A DNA stretch of 64,000 nucleotides from contig NZ_FQYR01000004.1 in assembly GCF_900141815.1 (NCBI RefSeq), positions 248,001 to 312,000 of the forward strand, in the 5' to 3' direction. The notes below the pieces were generated by a model that saw only the letters and a list, made by a program, of their open reading frames with translations, ran no database searches and was not told the DNA's origin. Every line of letters begins with the position of its first letter. Positions within the stretch are counted from its first letter, which is position 1. Below are positions 10,284-19,427 of the stretch, one piece after another. The position numbers and the translations under genes were made by a program. This DNA is from Rubritalea squalenifaciens DSM 18772 (lineage in GTDB: Bacteria > Verrucomicrobiota > Verrucomicrobiia > Verrucomicrobiales > Akkermansiaceae).

Positions 10284-10316
10284 GAATGAAAAAGCCGCAG
10301 TGGTTGCTGCGGCTTT
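10284..10316 (-). terminator. Terminator after serS
   Basis: 10-bp perfect stem AAAGCCGCAG (10291-10300) and CTGCGGCTTT (10307-10316), loop TGGTTG. On the minus strand the stem ends in a T run (complement of tgaaaaa). It lies 26 bases after the serS stop. Confidence 0.85.
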
Positions 10317-10341
10317 AAAGTTTATAGGATTAACTATGATG

Positions 10342-11616
10342 TTAGCCAATCTTCTCCATGCCCATGTATGGGACCAGGGCGGCGGGGATGTTGATGGATC
10401 CGTCAGGATTCTGGTTTTGCTCAAGCAGGGCTACATAGAGGCGTGGGAGAGCTGTGCCGGAACCGTTGAGGGTGTGGCAGAACTGGTTCTTGCCATCGGC
10501 ATCCTTGAAGCGGAGCTTCATGCGGCGTGCCTGATAGTCGCCGAAGTTTGAGCATGAGGAGACTTCAAGATACTTGCCTTGGCCGGGTGCCCACACTTCG
10601 ATGTCGTAAGTCTTGGTTGAGGAGAATCCGATATCGCCAGTGCAGAGCTCAATAGTGCGATAGTGCAGGCCGAGACGCTGGAGAGCAGTTTCGGCGTGTG
10701 CGGTGAGCTCTTCGAGCACCTCGAAAGATTTGTCTGGATGTACCACTTGAACGAGCTCGACCTTGTCGAACTGGTGCATACGGATGATGCCGCGGTTATC
10801 ACGGCCTGCGCTGCCGGCTTCGCGGCGGAAGCATGGTGTATGCGCAGTCATTTTGATAGGAAGCTCGTCTTCAGTGAGAATGGTCTCGCGAAGAAGGTTG
10901 GTTACAGGAACCTCGGCGGTAGGTGCCAGGAACATGGCGCCTTCTTCGAAGCCGTACATGTCGTCTTCGAATTTTGGCAGCTGGCCAGTACCTTCCATGC
11001 AGTAGCGGCGGATGATATGCGGAACATTGACTTCAGTGTAGCCATGTTCGGTCGTCTGGAGATTGAGCAAGAAATTGATCAGTGCACGTTCAATTCTAGC
11101 GCCGGTGCCTTTGTAAACGGCAAAACCAGATCCTGAAACCTTTGAGGCGGCCTCGAAATCGATCAGTCCATGCTGCTCTGCAAGGGCGACGTGGTCTTTG
11201 GGATCGGCGATTTCAGGCTTTTCTCCCCAGACGCGTACTTCCGGGTTGGCGGTTTCGTCTTCGCCGACTGGGCAGGCTGTATGAGGCACGTTAGGGATGC
11301 TCATCAGGAGTTCTTCCTGACGGCTGGTAAGGGTGTCACTCTCAGCGTCGAGTTCCTTGATTCTCTCGCCGATTTCTTTCACGGCTGCCTTGGCAGCTTC
11401 GGCTTCCTCCTTTTTACCTTGTCCCATCAATGCGCCGATCTCTTTGGATGCACTGTTGCGCTGGGACTGAAGCTGCTGCTTCTCGGTCTCAATGCTGCGG
11501 CGGGATTCGTCGCAGGAGAGGACCTCGTCGATAAGCGTGTGTGCATCGCCTCCGCGTGTGGCAAGGCGTTCTTTGATCTCTTCGGCGTTGTCGCGGATTT
11601 CTCGTATGTCGAGCAT
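10342..11616 (-). CDS. serS: Serine--tRNA ligase
   Basis: 424-residue class II aminoacyl-tRNA synthetase charging tRNA-Ser. The N-terminal ~110 residues form the long antiparallel coiled-coil tRNA-binding arm (SIETEKQQLQSQRNSASKEI ... EAEAAKAAVKEIGERIKEL). The catalytic core shows the TAEVPVTNL serine/ATP region, motif 2 (CFRREAGSAGRDNRGIIR) and motif 3 (LNGSGTALPRLYVALLEQNQ). Length is standard. Transcribed alone, with a terminator immediately downstream. Confidence 0.98.
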   Translation of the reverse strand: MLDIREIRDNAEEIKERLATRGGDAHTLIDEVLSCDESRRSIETEKQQLQSQRNSASKEIGALMGQGKKEEAEAAKAAVKEIGERIKELDAESDTLTSRQEELLMSIPNVPHTACPVGEDETANPEVRVWGEKPEIADPKDHVALAEQHGLIDFEAASKVSGSGFAVYKGTGARIERALINFLLNLQTTEHGYTEVNVPHIIRRYCMEGTGQLPKFEDDMYGFEEGAMFLAPTAEVPVTNLLRETILTEDELPIKMTAHTPCFRREAGSAGRDNRGIIRMHQFDKVELVQVVHPDKSFEVLEELTAHAETALQRLGLHYRTIELCTGDIGFSSTKTYDIEVWAPGQGKYLEVSSCSNFGDYQARRMKLRFKDADGKNQFCHTLNGSGTALPRLYVALLEQNQNPDGSINIPAALVPYMGMEKIG

Positions 11617-11718
11617 GGGATGTATCTAGTTAGTCTATTCGTAAAAAGTAGGAAGTGCTCCCTGGGCATGTTTAAGCCTATCAGGAGCTGATGGGAAAGC
11701 ATTAATCAGGCTGCGTAC

Positions 11719-13599
11719 TTAGTCTGTGCTCGTATCGTTGAGGAATGCCTGTTTCGAAAGTGCGGCATATTTGCCATTTTTCGCCAGCAACTCGGCGTGC
11801 GTGCCGGATTCGATGATGTGGCCTCGGTCGAGTACGTGGATGACATCCGCGTTCTGGATGGTGGAGAGGCGGTGTGCGATGACGAAGGCGGTGCGTGTGT
11901 GCATGAGGTTATCCAGTGCATCCTGAATGAGCTTTTCAGTCTTGGAGTCTACAGAGGCAGTGGCCTCATCCAGAATCAGGATGGGCTGGTTTTTGAGCAG
12001 GGCGCGTGCAATCGAGAGGCGTTGCTTTTCTCCACCGGAGAGTTTTACGCCACGTTCGCCGACGTTGGTATCGAGTAGTTCTGGTAGTTCTTTGACGAAT
12101 GGGGAGGCGTTAGCTGCATCCAGCGCACGCCAGAGCTCTTCATCTGTGGCATCGCGTTTGCCGAGGATAAGATTTTCACGGACGGTGCCGTTGAAGAGGA
12201 AAGAGTCCTGGGTTACGTAGGCAATAGAGGAGCGCAGGGACGGTTTGTTGAGGGTGTTTAATTCGCGGCCATCGATGGTGATGGAGCCGTCATCATACTC
12301 ATAGAAACGGGTAAGAAGGTTAACCAAGGTCGATTTTCCAGCACCAGTGGAGCCAACCAGAGCGATAGTTTGACCCGGCTTGGCGGTAAAAGTGATGTCA
12401 TGCAGGGTAGGCTCGTCCTCATAGGAGAAGTTGACGTTCTTGAAGATGACTTCTCCGTTAAGAGGTTGTGGAAGCATCTTTCCTTCATCGGCATGGAGCT
12501 CATCATCAGTATCGAGGATCTCAAATACGCGCTCGGCAGCCGCTTTTGATGAGAGAGCCATTTGGTTGAGGCCATGGAGACGTCCGATTGGTTCATAAAG
12601 GGCCCACATGATGGTGAAGAAATAGAGATAGATCTCGGTGCCCACCGCCGGGTCGGTAATGATGCGGTACCCGCCGACTCCAAGGACGAGTACGTAGCCG
12701 CATGAGTTGACGAAAGACATGGTGGGGGAATAGACAGCCCAGTACTTCATGACCTTGAGGGTTGCCTGGCGAACTTTGTTGGAGAGCTTGTTGAAGCGCT
12801 TATGTTCGTCCTCCTCCGCGGCATAGGATTTGATCTGGCGTACGCCGGAGATGTTGTCGCTGAGCAGGGCGTTCATGTCACCAGTGAAGCGCTTGAGGTC
12901 ACGATAGCGTTCACGTGCGTTCTTGGTGTAAATCCAGGCACCGATGGCCAGGAAGGGAATGGGTGCCAGTGCTGTAAAGCCGAGTATGGGGTCCTTCCAG
13001 ATGAGGAAGGCCGAGATGCCAACAATTTGTAAGATGGCAATCAGTCCTTGCTCTACGCCGTCAATTAGAAGTCTCTCCATGGCGGGGATGTCTTCGGCTA
13101 CACGGGTCATGATGTCACCAGTGCGCTTGGAATCGAACCATTTCAGAGGCAGTCGCTGGAGTTTGGAGTAGAGTTCAGAGCGGAGGTCAAAAATTGCTTT
13201 CTGCTCGAATACATTATTGATGAGAATGCGCAGGCAGTTGAACAGGTCTCTCCCGAAAAAGGCCGCCAGAGCGATCAGTGTATAGATGATGAGTTCGCTG
13301 GTGCTATTCTTTTTATACTCCTTAGCCTGAGTGTCTGGAGACTCAGAGCGGATATCTTCAGCAATGCGGGATCTGATTTCTTCGCCAGAGGCATCAACAG
13401 GGGTTTCAATTACTCGCTGAGCTATTTTTTCGGTTTGCTCAGCTTGTTTGTGAGACTCGATGACATTCTTGAAGATGCGTCCAGACATCTCCGAGAAAAC
13501 GGGGAGCATGACGGTCATGAGAATAGCACAAAGTAGTTGAGCAACTGCGAGTTTCGGGTATCGGCCGTAGTAGGAAAATATGCGTCGGATGGTCTTCAT
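11719..13599 (-). CDS. MsbA-like ABC exporter (fused permease and ATPase)
   Basis: 626 residues from ATG 13599; an in-frame TTG at 13644 would add 15. The N-terminal ~340 residues are an ABC type 1 exporter membrane domain, with an unusual charged insertion (about 45-100, rich in Glu/Arg/Ser) after the first membrane segment. The ATPase domain has Walker A LVGSTGAGKSTL, Q-loop YVTQDSFLFNGTV, signature LSGGEKQRLSIARAL, Walker B ILILDEATASVD and the H-loop AFVIAHRLST. It works as a homodimer. MsbA-type lipid A/phospholipid flipping is the likeliest role; a drug exporter cannot be excluded. Confidence 0.9.
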   Translation of the reverse strand: MKTIRRIFSYYGRYPKLAVAQLLCAILMTVMLPVFSEMSGRIFKNVIESHKQAEQTEKIAQRVIETPVDASGEEIRSRIAEDIRSESPDTQAKEYKKNSTSELIIYTLIALAAFFGRDLFNCLRILINNVFEQKAIFDLRSELYSKLQRLPLKWFDSKRTGDIMTRVAEDIPAMERLLIDGVEQGLIAILQIVGISAFLIWKDPILGFTALAPIPFLAIGAWIYTKNARERYRDLKRFTGDMNALLSDNISGVRQIKSYAAEEDEHKRFNKLSNKVRQATLKVMKYWAVYSPTMSFVNSCGYVLVLGVGGYRIITDPAVGTEIYLYFFTIMWALYEPIGRLHGLNQMALSSKAAAERVFEILDTDDELHADEGKMLPQPLNGEVIFKNVNFSYEDEPTLHDITFTAKPGQTIALVGSTGAGKSTLVNLLTRFYEYDDGSITIDGRELNTLNKPSLRSSIAYVTQDSFLFNGTVRENLILGKRDATDEELWRALDAANASPFVKELPELLDTNVGERGVKLSGGEKQRLSIARALLKNQPILILDEATASVDSKTEKLIQDALDNLMHTRTAFVIAHRLSTIQNADVIHVLDRGHIIESGTHAELLAKNGKYAALSKQAFLNDTSTD

Positions 13600-13743
13600 C
13601 GGGCGGCGTGACTGTGTAGCCAAAGATTGAGAATGTAAAGACAAGCGAGAAATCTATGAATTTTAGGGTTGTCGACTGCGGTTTGGTATAGCTAGTGTTC
13701 GCTAATCACACCGAAAACCTACACATCCCAACACTAAAAAACC

Positions 13744-14526
13744 ATGGCTACCTTATTTGGAACACTAGCTGCCGTTGTTCTTGCCCTTTCCCTCTGGATC
13801 GGATTCAGGAATAAGACTGAGTATTCTGCTCAGATTGAAGCTCGTCAAACAGCTGAAAGAAAACTCAAAACCAGCTCCGAAGAGTATGAAAGACGCAAAA
13901 GCGATCTGAACGATACTATCGACAGCAAGGAGAAGGTATTGGCAGAAAATGCTGAACAGGCAAAGCAACGCGATGAACTCGCAAGCAAAGTAGACGCTCT
14001 TCAGAGCCAGCTTGATTCTCTCGAAGACCAGAAGAAGTCCAAGGCTTCCGAAGTGGCTAGCCAGGAAGAGATCATGAAGGATCTCCCTGATGCAGAAGTT
14101 CTCGTTCCACAGATCAAGGCGACCACCAATAAGATCACTCAGCTGAAAAGCGACATCGTAGACGAGAAGGACAAGATTGCCACCCTCGAGTCTCAGAAAG
14201 AAACTACCAATTCTCAGATTGCTGCAATGCAGTCTGTCAACAGCAACATCGCTGATGGTAAGTCCCAGCCAAATCTTTCCACCACTATTAGCTCTGTCTA
14301 TCGTAACTGGGGGTTTGTGACTCTCAATGGCGGAGATTCCCAAGGAGTTGTTCCAGGGTCTACACTTGATGTAGTCCGTAATGGAGAAGTGATTGCTAAA
14401 CTCAGAGTAACCACAGTCGAGCCAAACAGAGCTGCTGCTGATATCATCGTTGATGATTCTCAGCCATCCATCAGCCTTCGTTCCGGTGACCGTGTAGTTG
14501 CTGAAGCCACTCAAGCTAATAACTAA
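13744..14526 (+). CDS. Membrane-anchored coiled-coil protein, paralog 1
   Basis: 260 residues. One N-terminal membrane segment (TLFGTLAAVVLALSLWIGF) is followed by ~150 residues of coiled coil (heptad-rich, Lys/Glu/Gln/Ser) and a C-terminal ~75-residue beta domain (VYRNWGFVTLNGGDSQGVVP, STLDVVRNGEVIAKLRV, RSGDRVVAEA). That domain resembles the small beta modules of MreC/FlgT-like envelope proteins (inference). The next gene is a paralog with the same architecture and the same SWGFV/VEPNR/IIAD landmarks. Probably an envelope structural protein. The ATG follows the divergent msbA-like gene by about 140 bases. Confidence 0.8.
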   Translation: MATLFGTLAAVVLALSLWIGFRNKTEYSAQIEARQTAERKLKTSSEEYERRKSDLNDTIDSKEKVLAENAEQAKQRDELASKVDALQSQLDSLEDQKKSKASEVASQEEIMKDLPDAEVLVPQIKATTNKITQLKSDIVDEKDKIATLESQKETTNSQIAAMQSVNSNIADGKSQPNLSTTISSVYRNWGFVTLNGGDSQGVVPGSTLDVVRNGEVIAKLRVTTVEPNRAAADIIVDDSQPSISLRSGDRVVAEATQANN

Positions 14527-14567
14527 TCAACGCAGATAACTTTAAAAATTCGAAAGGACCCAAAACC

Positions 14568-15371
14568 ATGAAATCCATTCTATACGTAGTTGCGATAGTT
14601 ATCTCCTGTGCGGCTGGTTATTTCTCATACAGCAATGCTGGTAAGCAAGAAGAGCAGCTGGAGCAGACTAAAGAAGTAAGCTCCAAAAACGCCAACCTTC
14701 AGGTCAGCATCAAAAAAGCCAAGGATGACCTCAAGTCTGAGAAAGAGCTTCTTGATCAAGCCAACAAAGCCAAGGCTGATTTGGTAGCTGAAACTGATAA
14801 CTTTGGATCCAAGGTAACTAACATCAACCGTTCCCTCAGCACGATTAAGAACGAGATTGCTAGCCTTGACGAAAGACTTGAAGGTTTCCAGAAGACTAAG
14901 AAGGAAATCGAGAAGCAGTTCGACGGTATTGATATCGACCTCACTAAGGTACCTGAGTTCGTAGAGAAGCTTGAAAATGAGCGCAAGAAGCTTGATAGAG
15001 AATACCAAGAGCTTGCTGCTGCTAGTGAGATCCTTACTAACCAGGTGACTAAGAATCAGGAAACACTCGGTGAACTTCAGCGCCGTGCTTCCGACCGTAC
15101 CACATCTCTTCGTGGTAACGCGGCTTCTTCTACCATCACTGCTGTCAACAACAGCTGGGGCTTTGTGATCATCAAGCCTCATCCAAACGCCAGCATCACT
15201 GAAGAGTCCAAGCTGATCGTTGTTCGTGGTGCTCAGCACGTTGGTCGCCTCAAGATCAACTCCATCGAGCCAAACCGCATCATCGCAGACATCGATTATG
15301 AGAGTCTTGCTCCTGGTGTGCGTATCCAAGCTGGTGACAAGGTGATCCTCGCCGTTTCCAACACTCGATAA
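14568..15371 (+). CDS. Membrane-anchored coiled-coil protein, paralog 2
   Basis: 267 residues with the same plan as the preceding gene: N-terminal hydrophobic segment (ILYVVAIVISCAAGYFSYS, with a Cys that could be a lipid site), long coiled coil (about 30-175) and a C-terminal beta domain (VNNSWGFVIIKPHPNASI, ESKLIVVRGAQHVGRLKI, SIEPNRIIADI, QAGDKVILAV). It starts 41 bases after paralog 1 behind an AAAGGA motif and ends at a strong terminator, so the two form one operon and plausibly hetero-oligomerise through their coiled coils. Function unknown. Confidence 0.8.
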   Translation: MKSILYVVAIVISCAAGYFSYSNAGKQEEQLEQTKEVSSKNANLQVSIKKAKDDLKSEKELLDQANKAKADLVAETDNFGSKVTNINRSLSTIKNEIASLDERLEGFQKTKKEIEKQFDGIDIDLTKVPEFVEKLENERKKLDREYQELAAASEILTNQVTKNQETLGELQRRASDRTTSLRGNAASSTITAVNNSWGFVIIKPHPNASITEESKLIVVRGAQHVGRLKINSIEPNRIIADIDYESLAPGVRIQAGDKVILAVSNTR

Positions 15372-15398
15372 ACGATATTGGATAAAGCCAATTTTTTT

Positions 15399-15428
15399 AA
15401 CCGCATCAGATCCTGATGCGGTTTTTTT
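15399..15428 (+). terminator. Terminator after coiled-coil operon
   Basis: 11-bp perfect stem AACCGCATCAG (15399-15409) and CTGATGCGGTT (15413-15423), 3-base loop, then a run of seven T ending at 15428. Confidence 0.93.
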
Positions 15429-15514
15429 GTGTCCAAGAGCTGAGGTTGGGTGTTAGAAAGTTGTTTACCTGTTTGACTATGAGCTTGTTCTTGGTGTAGA
15501 CATCTCGTGTTGAT

Positions 15515-15976
15515 ATGGTGGATGAAGCTATCGTAAAACCAGAAGGGGAGCCTGTGATGCAATACACGGTGATGTTGCAGAACCGTGCAGGGTCTTTAGG
15601 TTCCATGGTCAGAATGGTGAGGAACGCCAAGATAGAGATCATTGGGCTGAGTGTTCAGGATTCCAAGGATGCTACCATGGTCAGGATGGTTTCTACTGAT
15701 CCAGGGGCTCTTTCCTGCTTATTCATGGAGCGCGGTATCAGCTTTACTACGAGTGAACTCGTCGTGGTTGCCCTAAAAGAGACGGGTGAGGGCCTGGGGC
15801 GCTGCTTGGACACCTTGATGGCTGCTGAGACAAATGTAGATTTCGCCTACGGTCTGTTGGTTCACCCTCAGCGGCAATCTCTACTAGCACTTCATCTTGA
15901 GGATCACTTGTTTGGGCGAGAGGTGCTGACACGTGCGGGCTTTAAAGTGTTTTATCAGGAAGATTTGTCCCGTTGA
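15515..15976 (+). CDS. Tandem ACT-domain protein
   Basis: 153 residues. The first ACT-type module is recognisable (QYTVMLQNRAGSLGSMVRMV, with the Gly-Ser-Leu turn, then IEIIGLSVQDS and MVRMVSTDP). A second partial module follows (VDFAYGLLVHPQRQSLLALHLEDH). ACT domains usually bind amino acids and regulate enzymes or transcription. No catalytic domain is attached. The ATG at 15515 has no good ribosome site, whereas the ATG at 15557 has AAGGGGAG six bases upstream and is a credible alternative. Ligand unknown. Confidence 0.8.
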   Translation: MVDEAIVKPEGEPVMQYTVMLQNRAGSLGSMVRMVRNAKIEIIGLSVQDSKDATMVRMVSTDPGALSCLFMERGISFTTSELVVVALKETGEGLGRCLDTLMAAETNVDFAYGLLVHPQRQSLLALHLEDHLFGREVLTRAGFKVFYQEDLSR

Positions 15977-16082
15977 GGCGGCTTGTCTGGCCTGATATGT
16001 CAATGTTGTCGCAAGTTGTGTTGTAAGTGAACGCAATTGCTACTTGTCTGGCACGGCTGCTTAGTAGACTCTTCCGCCATCT

Positions 16083-18071
16083 ATGAATCAGGAAATTCTA
16101 AGTCAAGCAGCGAACCAAGCACGCGGACTGGCCATTGATGCTGTCCATGCATGTTCATCTGGCCATTTGGGCCTCCCACTCGGATGTGCCGAGATCGGCG
16201 CCGTTCTTTTCGGTCAGTCCCTGAGCTTCAACCCAGATGCTCCTAAGTGGCTCAACCGTGACCGCTTCATTCTCTCTGCAGGTCATGGCTCCATGTTCAT
16301 CTACACATGGTTGCACATGAGTGGTTACGACCTTTCTTTGGAAGATCTTAAGAATTTCCGCCAGCTTCACAGCAAGACTCCAGGTCACCCAGAGAACTTT
16401 GAGACTCCTGGTGTCGAGGCGACCACTGGTCCACTTGGTCAGGGTGTAGGCAATGCTGTTGGTTATGCGATGTCTGGCAAGCGTGCTGCTGCCAAGTACA
16501 ACACTGCTGAGCACACCATCTTTGACCACCACGTAGTTGCACTTGCTGGTGACGGCTGTCTCCAGGAAGGTGTGGCTCGCGAGGCGATCGAGTATGCCGG
16601 TCACAACGGTCTCGATAACCTGATCCTCATCTACGATAGCAACGACGTGACTCTCGATGCTATGGCTAACGTCACTCAGGGTGAGAAGGCTGAAGTTTAC
16701 TTCGCTTCCCAAGGTTGGGATGCAGAAGTGATCAATGGCCACGACCTTGCAGCAGTTCATGGTGCTGTTGAAAATGCCAAGAGCAACAACAACGGCAAAC
16801 CAAAGATCATCATTGCCAAGACACTTATTGGTAAGGGCATTCCTCAGGTTGAAGGTTCCCAGAAGGCACACGGTGAAGGCGGTGCTGCATTCTCTGTCGA
16901 GGCACGCCAAGGCCTCGGTCTTCCAGCTGAGACATTCCATGTTTCTGATGAAGTTTATGCCTACTTCAAAGAGCAGAAGGAAAAGCAAATCGCCCAGTTC
17001 GAAGAGTGGCAAAAGACATTCGAAGCTTGGAGTGCTGCTAACCCAGAGCTTGCTGAAGAGCTTGCAAACGGCGTAGGCAATATCATTCCTAGCGACCTTC
17101 TCGACCGCATCCCTGAGTTCGATGCTGATTATGCAGACGCTACTCGTAACAGCGGTGGTGTAGTCATCAACAAAGTGGCTCAGGAAGTTCCTCAGCTTCT
17201 CACCGGTTCAGCTGACCTTTTCGGTTCCACTAAGAACTACATCAAGGATGGTGGTGATTTCTCCGCTACTGATCCTGGTGGACGTAACATCTGGTTCGGC
17301 ATTCGTGAGCACGCAATGGGTGCGATCTGCAACGGTATCGCCTATGATGGTATCTTCCGCGCAAGTGGTGCTACTTTCCTGGTATTTGCTGATTACCTTC
17401 GTCCATCTATCCGCCTCGCGGCACTTGCTGGCCTTCCTGTGACCTACATCTTCACACACGATTCCGTGGGTGTGGGTGAAGACGGCCCTACTCACCAACC
17501 TGTGGAAACAGTAAGCGGTCTCCGCGTGATTCCAGGTCTTGATGTGATTCGTCCGGCAGATCCTGAAGAAGTAGCCGCTTCCTATGCAGCTGCCATGGCG
17601 CGCGTGGATGGTCCTACGGCTCTTATCTTCTCACGTCAGAAGGTTCGCTCCAATGTGGAGACTCCTGCTTCAGTTCGCCGTGAAGGTACCCTCAAGGGTG
17701 GTTATGTTCTCCGTGAGGAGAAGGGCGACCTTAAGCTCATCCTCATGGCATCCGGTTCTGAAGTTGGTCACATCATCGAGGCTGCTGAGCAGCTTGGTGA
17801 AGGTGTTCGTGTGGTGTCCATGCCATGTATCGAGCGCTTCAACCGTCAGAGTGCTGATTACAAGAAGAGTGTTCTTCCATGCTGCTGCTCCAAGCGTATC
17901 GCCATTGAGGCCGGTGTTTCCGATCTCTGGCACCAGTTCACAGGCTTCGAAGGTCGCGTGATTGGTATCGACCGCTTCGGTATCTCGGCTCCAGGTAACA
18001 CGGTGATGAAGGAGCTTGGTATGACTGCTGACAATGTAGTTGCTGTCGCCAAGGAGCTTCTGGGTCACTAG
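16083..18071 (+). CDS. tkt: Transketolase
   Basis: 662-residue thiamine-diphosphate enzyme of the non-oxidative pentose phosphate pathway, moving two-carbon units between sugar phosphates. The N-terminal domain has the conserved His in [31 protein letters not shown] and the ThDP/Mg motif [13 protein letters not shown]...YDSNDVTLD. The pyrimidine domain has the catalytic Glu in [15 protein letters not shown], and [18 protein letters not shown] is intact. Length is standard. It is strongly enriched in C-ending codons, as expected for a highly expressed gene. Monocistronic, between an upstream gap of ~105 bases and a terminator. Confidence 0.97.
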   Translation: MNQEILSQAANQARGLAIDAVHACSSGHLGLPLGCAEIGAVLFGQSLSFNPDAPKWLNRDRFILSAGHGSMFIYTWLHMSGYDLSLEDLKNFRQLHSKTPGHPENFETPGVEATTGPLGQGVGNAVGYAMSGKRAAAKYNTAEHTIFDHHVVALAGDGCLQEGVAREAIEYAGHNGLDNLILIYDSNDVTLDAMANVTQGEKAEVYFASQGWDAEVINGHDLAAVHGAVENAKSNNNGKPKIIIAKTLIGKGIPQVEGSQKAHGEGGAAFSVEARQGLGLPAETFHVSDEVYAYFKEQKEKQIAQFEEWQKTFEAWSAANPELAEELANGVGNIIPSDLLDRIPEFDADYADATRNSGGVVINKVAQEVPQLLTGSADLFGSTKNYIKDGGDFSATDPGGRNIWFGIREHAMGAICNGIAYDGIFRASGATFLVFADYLRPSIRLAALAGLPVTYIFTHDSVGVGEDGPTHQPVETVSGLRVIPGLDVIRPADPEEVAASYAAAMARVDGPTALIFSRQKVRSNVETPASVRREGTLKGGYVLREEKGDLKLILMASGSEVGHIIEAAEQLGEGVRVVSMPCIERFNRQSADYKKSVLPCCCSKRIAIEAGVSDLWHQFTGFEGRVIGIDRFGISAPGNTVMKELGMTADNVVAVAKELLGH

Positions 18072-18091
18072 GTTTACTGACAGATTCTTAC

Positions 18092-18128
18092 AAACGGGTG
18101 ATACTGCTAAGCATCACCCGTTTTTTTT
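18092..18128 (+). terminator. Terminator after tkt
   Basis: 11-bp stem AAACGGGTGAT (18092-18102) and ATCACCCGTTT (18113-18123), 10-base loop, followed by T8. Confidence 0.93.
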
Positions 18129-18208
18129 GGAGAAAGGTGAGGCGTTTGTGGGAAATTATGAATAAATCCGGAGAAAGATCATGAAAGGCCCTCACGTAAA
18201 AAGCTATC

Positions 18209-19351
18209 ATGGAATGGCAACCATGGATTTTCACTAGTCTACTAACGGCCTCATTGTGTGTGAGCTGTGCGACTCAAGAGGTGGATCGGAGCATGGGTAA
18301 GCACTCGGAGCATGAAGGCCGGGTGTACTCAAGAGAGGTGATGGCTCAGTCGCCTTTCAAGCCAGTTAAGCTCAGCTGGGGGCAAGCCCGCGAACTGATG
18401 AAGGAGAGAAACCCTCATTATCGCTCTGCAGCTCTCAGTTATAACCGGGCGACGACTTCCACTTCCCTAGTGAAGAACTTCAGTACGCATATGGGGGGAT
18501 CGATTGAAGATACCGTCAAGGGTATCGTAAATCCCAAAGATCTGGCTCAGACTTTTAAAGAGCCATCCGTTGGGTTGCCTAAGCAGCTCAGTTCTATCAG
18601 TTCCTTGAAGGATGTGAGTCACAAAATGGCTCAGGAAGAGTGGGAGCTGAAAGAGAAGGAGGTGATTGCGGAAAAGAAGATGCGTGAACAGATTGTGGAT
18701 CTTCAGCTCCTATTCCGCAGAAGTGCTGTAATTGAGAAGCATATGAGCTGGGTGGAGGATGCCAAATCCAAAAAAGAGCTGGATGCTGAGGCTAAGAAAG
18801 AATTGGCTAAATTTGAGGCCAAGCTCAAAGCCGACCGTAAGGCCTGGCTCGGAGAGGTGAGGGATTATTTCAATGCCGAGTACTTTGATGTGCAATTTGT
18901 CCAAGGTGACAATGATATGCCTGATTACAGGAACATTGCTGAACCAGATTTTGCCCAATGGCAGCGCTGGGGGATGCTCAGCCGTGTGGAGTCTCTGGCG
19001 GGAGCTCTCAAAAAGGAGCATGAGAAGAGTAAGCCGGCTATACCAGGCACGGACGTACTGAAGGACAAGCTGTCCATGATGGTGAATGATGGCGATACCA
19101 AGCTGGATGCCGAGCTAGACACGCAGAGTGTGCGTAATTCCGTGCGTACGTTGATTCGTAGTTGGCGCGGGATGAAGGTGGCTCAGAATGAAGCGGATGT
19201 GCTCCGCAGAGAGATCAAACCGCTACAGTCCTCGGCTGGAGCTAGCAAGACTCTCGTCTCCAAGATGTCCAAAATCTACTCTCTGGAGTTAACGGAAGTG
19301 AAGCATGCCAAGGAGGTGTGGATGATGGATGAGCGCTGCTGGGCGGACTGA
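18209..19351 (+). CDS. Lipoprotein with TolC-like helical segment
   Basis: 380 residues. The signal peptide ends in the lipobox LCVSC (Cys about residue 19). Residues about 55-80 (LSWGQARELMKERNPHYRSAALSYNRA) look like the start of an outer-membrane efflux (TolC-type) repeat. The rest is largely long charged helix, with clear helical stretches at about 140-220 and 300-350. No TolC beta-barrel strands are obvious, so it may be a divergent or shortened member rather than a channel. Transcribed alone between tkt and the EF-hand gene. Function unknown. Confidence 0.65.
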   Translation: MEWQPWIFTSLLTASLCVSCATQEVDRSMGKHSEHEGRVYSREVMAQSPFKPVKLSWGQARELMKERNPHYRSAALSYNRATTSTSLVKNFSTHMGGSIEDTVKGIVNPKDLAQTFKEPSVGLPKQLSSISSLKDVSHKMAQEEWELKEKEVIAEKKMREQIVDLQLLFRRSAVIEKHMSWVEDAKSKKELDAEAKKELAKFEAKLKADRKAWLGEVRDYFNAEYFDVQFVQGDNDMPDYRNIAEPDFAQWQRWGMLSRVESLAGALKKEHEKSKPAIPGTDVLKDKLSMMVNDGDTKLDAELDTQSVRNSVRTLIRSWRGMKVAQNEADVLRREIKPLQSSAGASKTLVSKMSKIYSLELTEVKHAKEVWMMDERCWAD

Positions 19352-19427
19352 TCAGCGGGTATTTTGTAAAAATTGCACCTTGTTTCTGTATTTTTGCAAC
19401 TTTGTATGTAGAGGAGGGTTTCAGCTA

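Noticed and set aside
13669-13692. Promoter for the coiled-coil operon (TTGTCG ... TATAGC)
   Set aside because: The spacer is only 12 bases, too short for a sigma-70 promoter.
16155-17012. Long minus-strand frames inside tkt, rpiB-glyA and ahcY
   Set aside because: These are antisense shadows caused by the strong codon bias of highly expressed genes.
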